Assembly: GCA_050633205.1 (NCBI GenBank)
Contig: JBOEGA010000190.1
Coordinates: 1-5,530, forward strand
DNA: 5,530 nucleotides
Direction: 5' to 3'
From: CBDHHC01 sp050633205
GTDB taxonomy: Bacteria; Pseudomonadota; Alphaproteobacteria; Rhizobiales; CBDHHC01
The notes under the pieces: generated by a model
What the model saw: only the letters and a program-made list of their open reading frames with translations
Database searches by the model: none
Told to the model about the DNA's origin: nothing
In this document: positions 4,537 to 5,530 of the stretch, in pieces
How positions within the stretch are numbered: the stretch's first letter is position 1
How the letters are laid out: the number at the start of each line of letters is the position of its first letter
Program-made: the position numbers and the translations under genes

Positions 4537-5530
4537 GTGGCAAATATTCTTTTTGATGCACTATTTCAGAACCATGAAAGCACCGATAAGCCCTTCCTGG
4601 TCACGAAAGATGACGCTGTAATCACGTATAGTCACTTCCTGGAACTGACTGCCCAGATTGCCCATACACTCACCAAATCAAACGTCACCCCCGGCGATCG
4701 TGTCGCTGTACAGGTGCAAAAATCACCACAAGCATTAGCTGTATATGCCGCATGTATACAATCAGGCGCCGTGTTCCTTCCCCTTAACACAGCATATACT
4801 CCATCCGAGATAGAATATTTTGTATCAGATGCCGAACCAAAGCTCGTCATATGCGACGCAAAAAGTGAAGCTGCACTCGCTCCAATAGCTGATAAAAATA
4901 ATGCAGGGCTTCACACTCTGAACGCAGATGGCAGTGGCTCCCTGACTGAAGCTGCCGCTAAAGAACCAGCCAGCTTTGATACAATTGACAGAGCAGAAAA
5001 CGACCTTGCCGCAATTCTCTATACATCCGGCACTACCGGCCGTTCCAAAGGTGCAATGCTGAGCCACCTCAACCTGCTGTCAAATGCTCAAAGCCTGATC
5101 GAATACTGGAAGTTTACGGAAAAGGACACGCTCCTTCACGCACTACCGATATTCCACACCCACGGCCTTTTCGTTGCGACCAATGTATCACTGCTGGCCG
5201 GCGGTACAATGATCTTCCTGCCCGGCTTTANNNNNNNNNNNNNNNNNNNNNNNNNNNNNNNNNNNNNNNNNNNNNNNNNNNNNNNNNNNNNNNNNNNNNN
5301 NNNNNNNNNNNNNNNNNNNNNNNNNNNNNNNNNNNTGACAGAAACCAATATGAACACATCAAATCCTTACGACGGAGAACGCCGTGCCGGAACTGTTGGC
5401 TTCCCGCTCCCGGGCGTTGAAGCACGCATAACAGACCCGGAAACAGGGAGAATACTCGGCCAGGAAGAAATCGGCATCATTGAAGTGCGTGGCAATAACG
5501 TATTTCAGGGCTATTGGCGCATGCCGGAAA
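4537..5530 (+). CDS. matB: Malonyl-CoA synthetase (malonate-CoA ligase), 3' end outside window
   Basis: This cytoplasmic enzyme of the acyl-adenylate-forming family makes malonyl-CoA from malonate, ATP and CoA through malonyl-AMP. The chain opens MANILFDALF from a GTG start, as in rhizobial MatB. The ATP-binding loop YTSGTTGRSKG is at residues 162-172 and the conserved HALPIFHTHGLF at 201-212. After the N gap TETNMNTSNPY, GTVGFPLPGV and VFQGYWRMPE follow; these are closer to MatB than to other acyl-CoA ligases. Full MatB is about 500 residues, so roughly the last 150-170 residues lie beyond the window. The 105-N gap keeps frame but hides the FISGSAPL region and the YGM before TETN. No malonyl-CoA decarboxylase (matA), malonate transporter (matC) or regulator is visible upstream, so it may start its own transcript. 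Product call is strong; specificity for malonate over methylmalonate is not provable here. Confidence 0.93.
   Translation, partial: MANILFDALFQNHESTDKPFLVTKDDAVITYSHFLELTAQIAHTLTKSNVTPGDRVAVQVQKSPQALAVYAACIQSGAVFLPLNTAYTPSEIEYFVSDAEPKLVICDAKSEAALAPIADKNNAGLHTLNADGSGSLTEAAAKEPASFDTIDRAENDLAAILYTSGTTGRSKGAMLSHLNLLSNAQSLIEYWKFTEKDTLLHALPIFHTHGLFVATNVSLLAGGTMIFLPGFXXXXXXXXXXXXXXXXXXXXXXXXXXXXXXXXXXXXTETNMNTSNPYDGERRAGTVGFPLPGVEARITDPETGRILGQEEIGIIEVRGNNVFQGYWRMPE
5231..5335. other. Run of 105 N inside matB
   Basis: The gap equals 35 codons and keeps frame, but remembered MatB sequences have about 70 residues between the LxxF of FLPGF and TETN. The true gap is therefore probably about 210 bases, so the run is an estimate or placeholder. 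Confidence 0.75.

Noticed and set aside
1..5530. CRISPR array, tRNA or rRNA genes, insertion sequence or phage attachment site
   Set aside because: No regularly spaced repeats, cloverleaf structure, transposase-like coding sequence or terminal inverted repeats were found.

Overview
The window is ordinary Gram-negative chromosomal DNA at moderate to low GC. It looks like a draft or metagenomic contig, because four runs of N break it (343-344, 2713-2738, 4171-4172, 5231-5335). Exported proteins with Sec signal peptides, a large outer-membrane barrel and a rhizobial-type malonyl-CoA synthetase (MatB) point to a proteobacterium, probably an alphaproteobacterium. This placement rests on remembered family resemblance, not on a marker gene.

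Layout: at the left edge, on the minus strand, lies the first 94 codons of a TerC-family integral membrane protein (1-282). A 391-bp divergent intergenic region (283-673) follows. On the plus strand comes a 786-residue outer-membrane beta-barrel protein (674-3034) whose N-terminal half resembles the putative beta-barrel porin 2 family (BBP2_2). After it are two small exported proteins of unknown function (3239-3610 and 3854-4415). The right edge holds the 5' part of matB (4537 to beyond 5530).

The central plus-strand genes are not a tight operon: the spacers are 204, 243 and 121 bp. A strong intrinsic terminator with a UUCG loop (3706-3736) separates the two small genes, and a weaker terminator-like hairpin (4447-4477) precedes matB. 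A perfect 10-bp inverted repeat (3167-3194) sits just upstream of the first small gene and is a candidate operator or 5' UTR structure.

The least explained part is the middle. The two small proteins look like diverged neighbours of each other: each has a signal peptide, a Gly/Phe-rich start of the mature chain and an SAK-x-LA motif. The second also has a degenerate beta-rich repeat of about 17-20 residues. Next to a large outer-membrane barrel this suggests a cell-surface or matrix-associated locus, but no function is demonstrated. The second gene appears frameshifted only because the NN at 4171-4172 does not reflect the true number of missing bases. The 105-N gap in matB is also shorter than the family requires.
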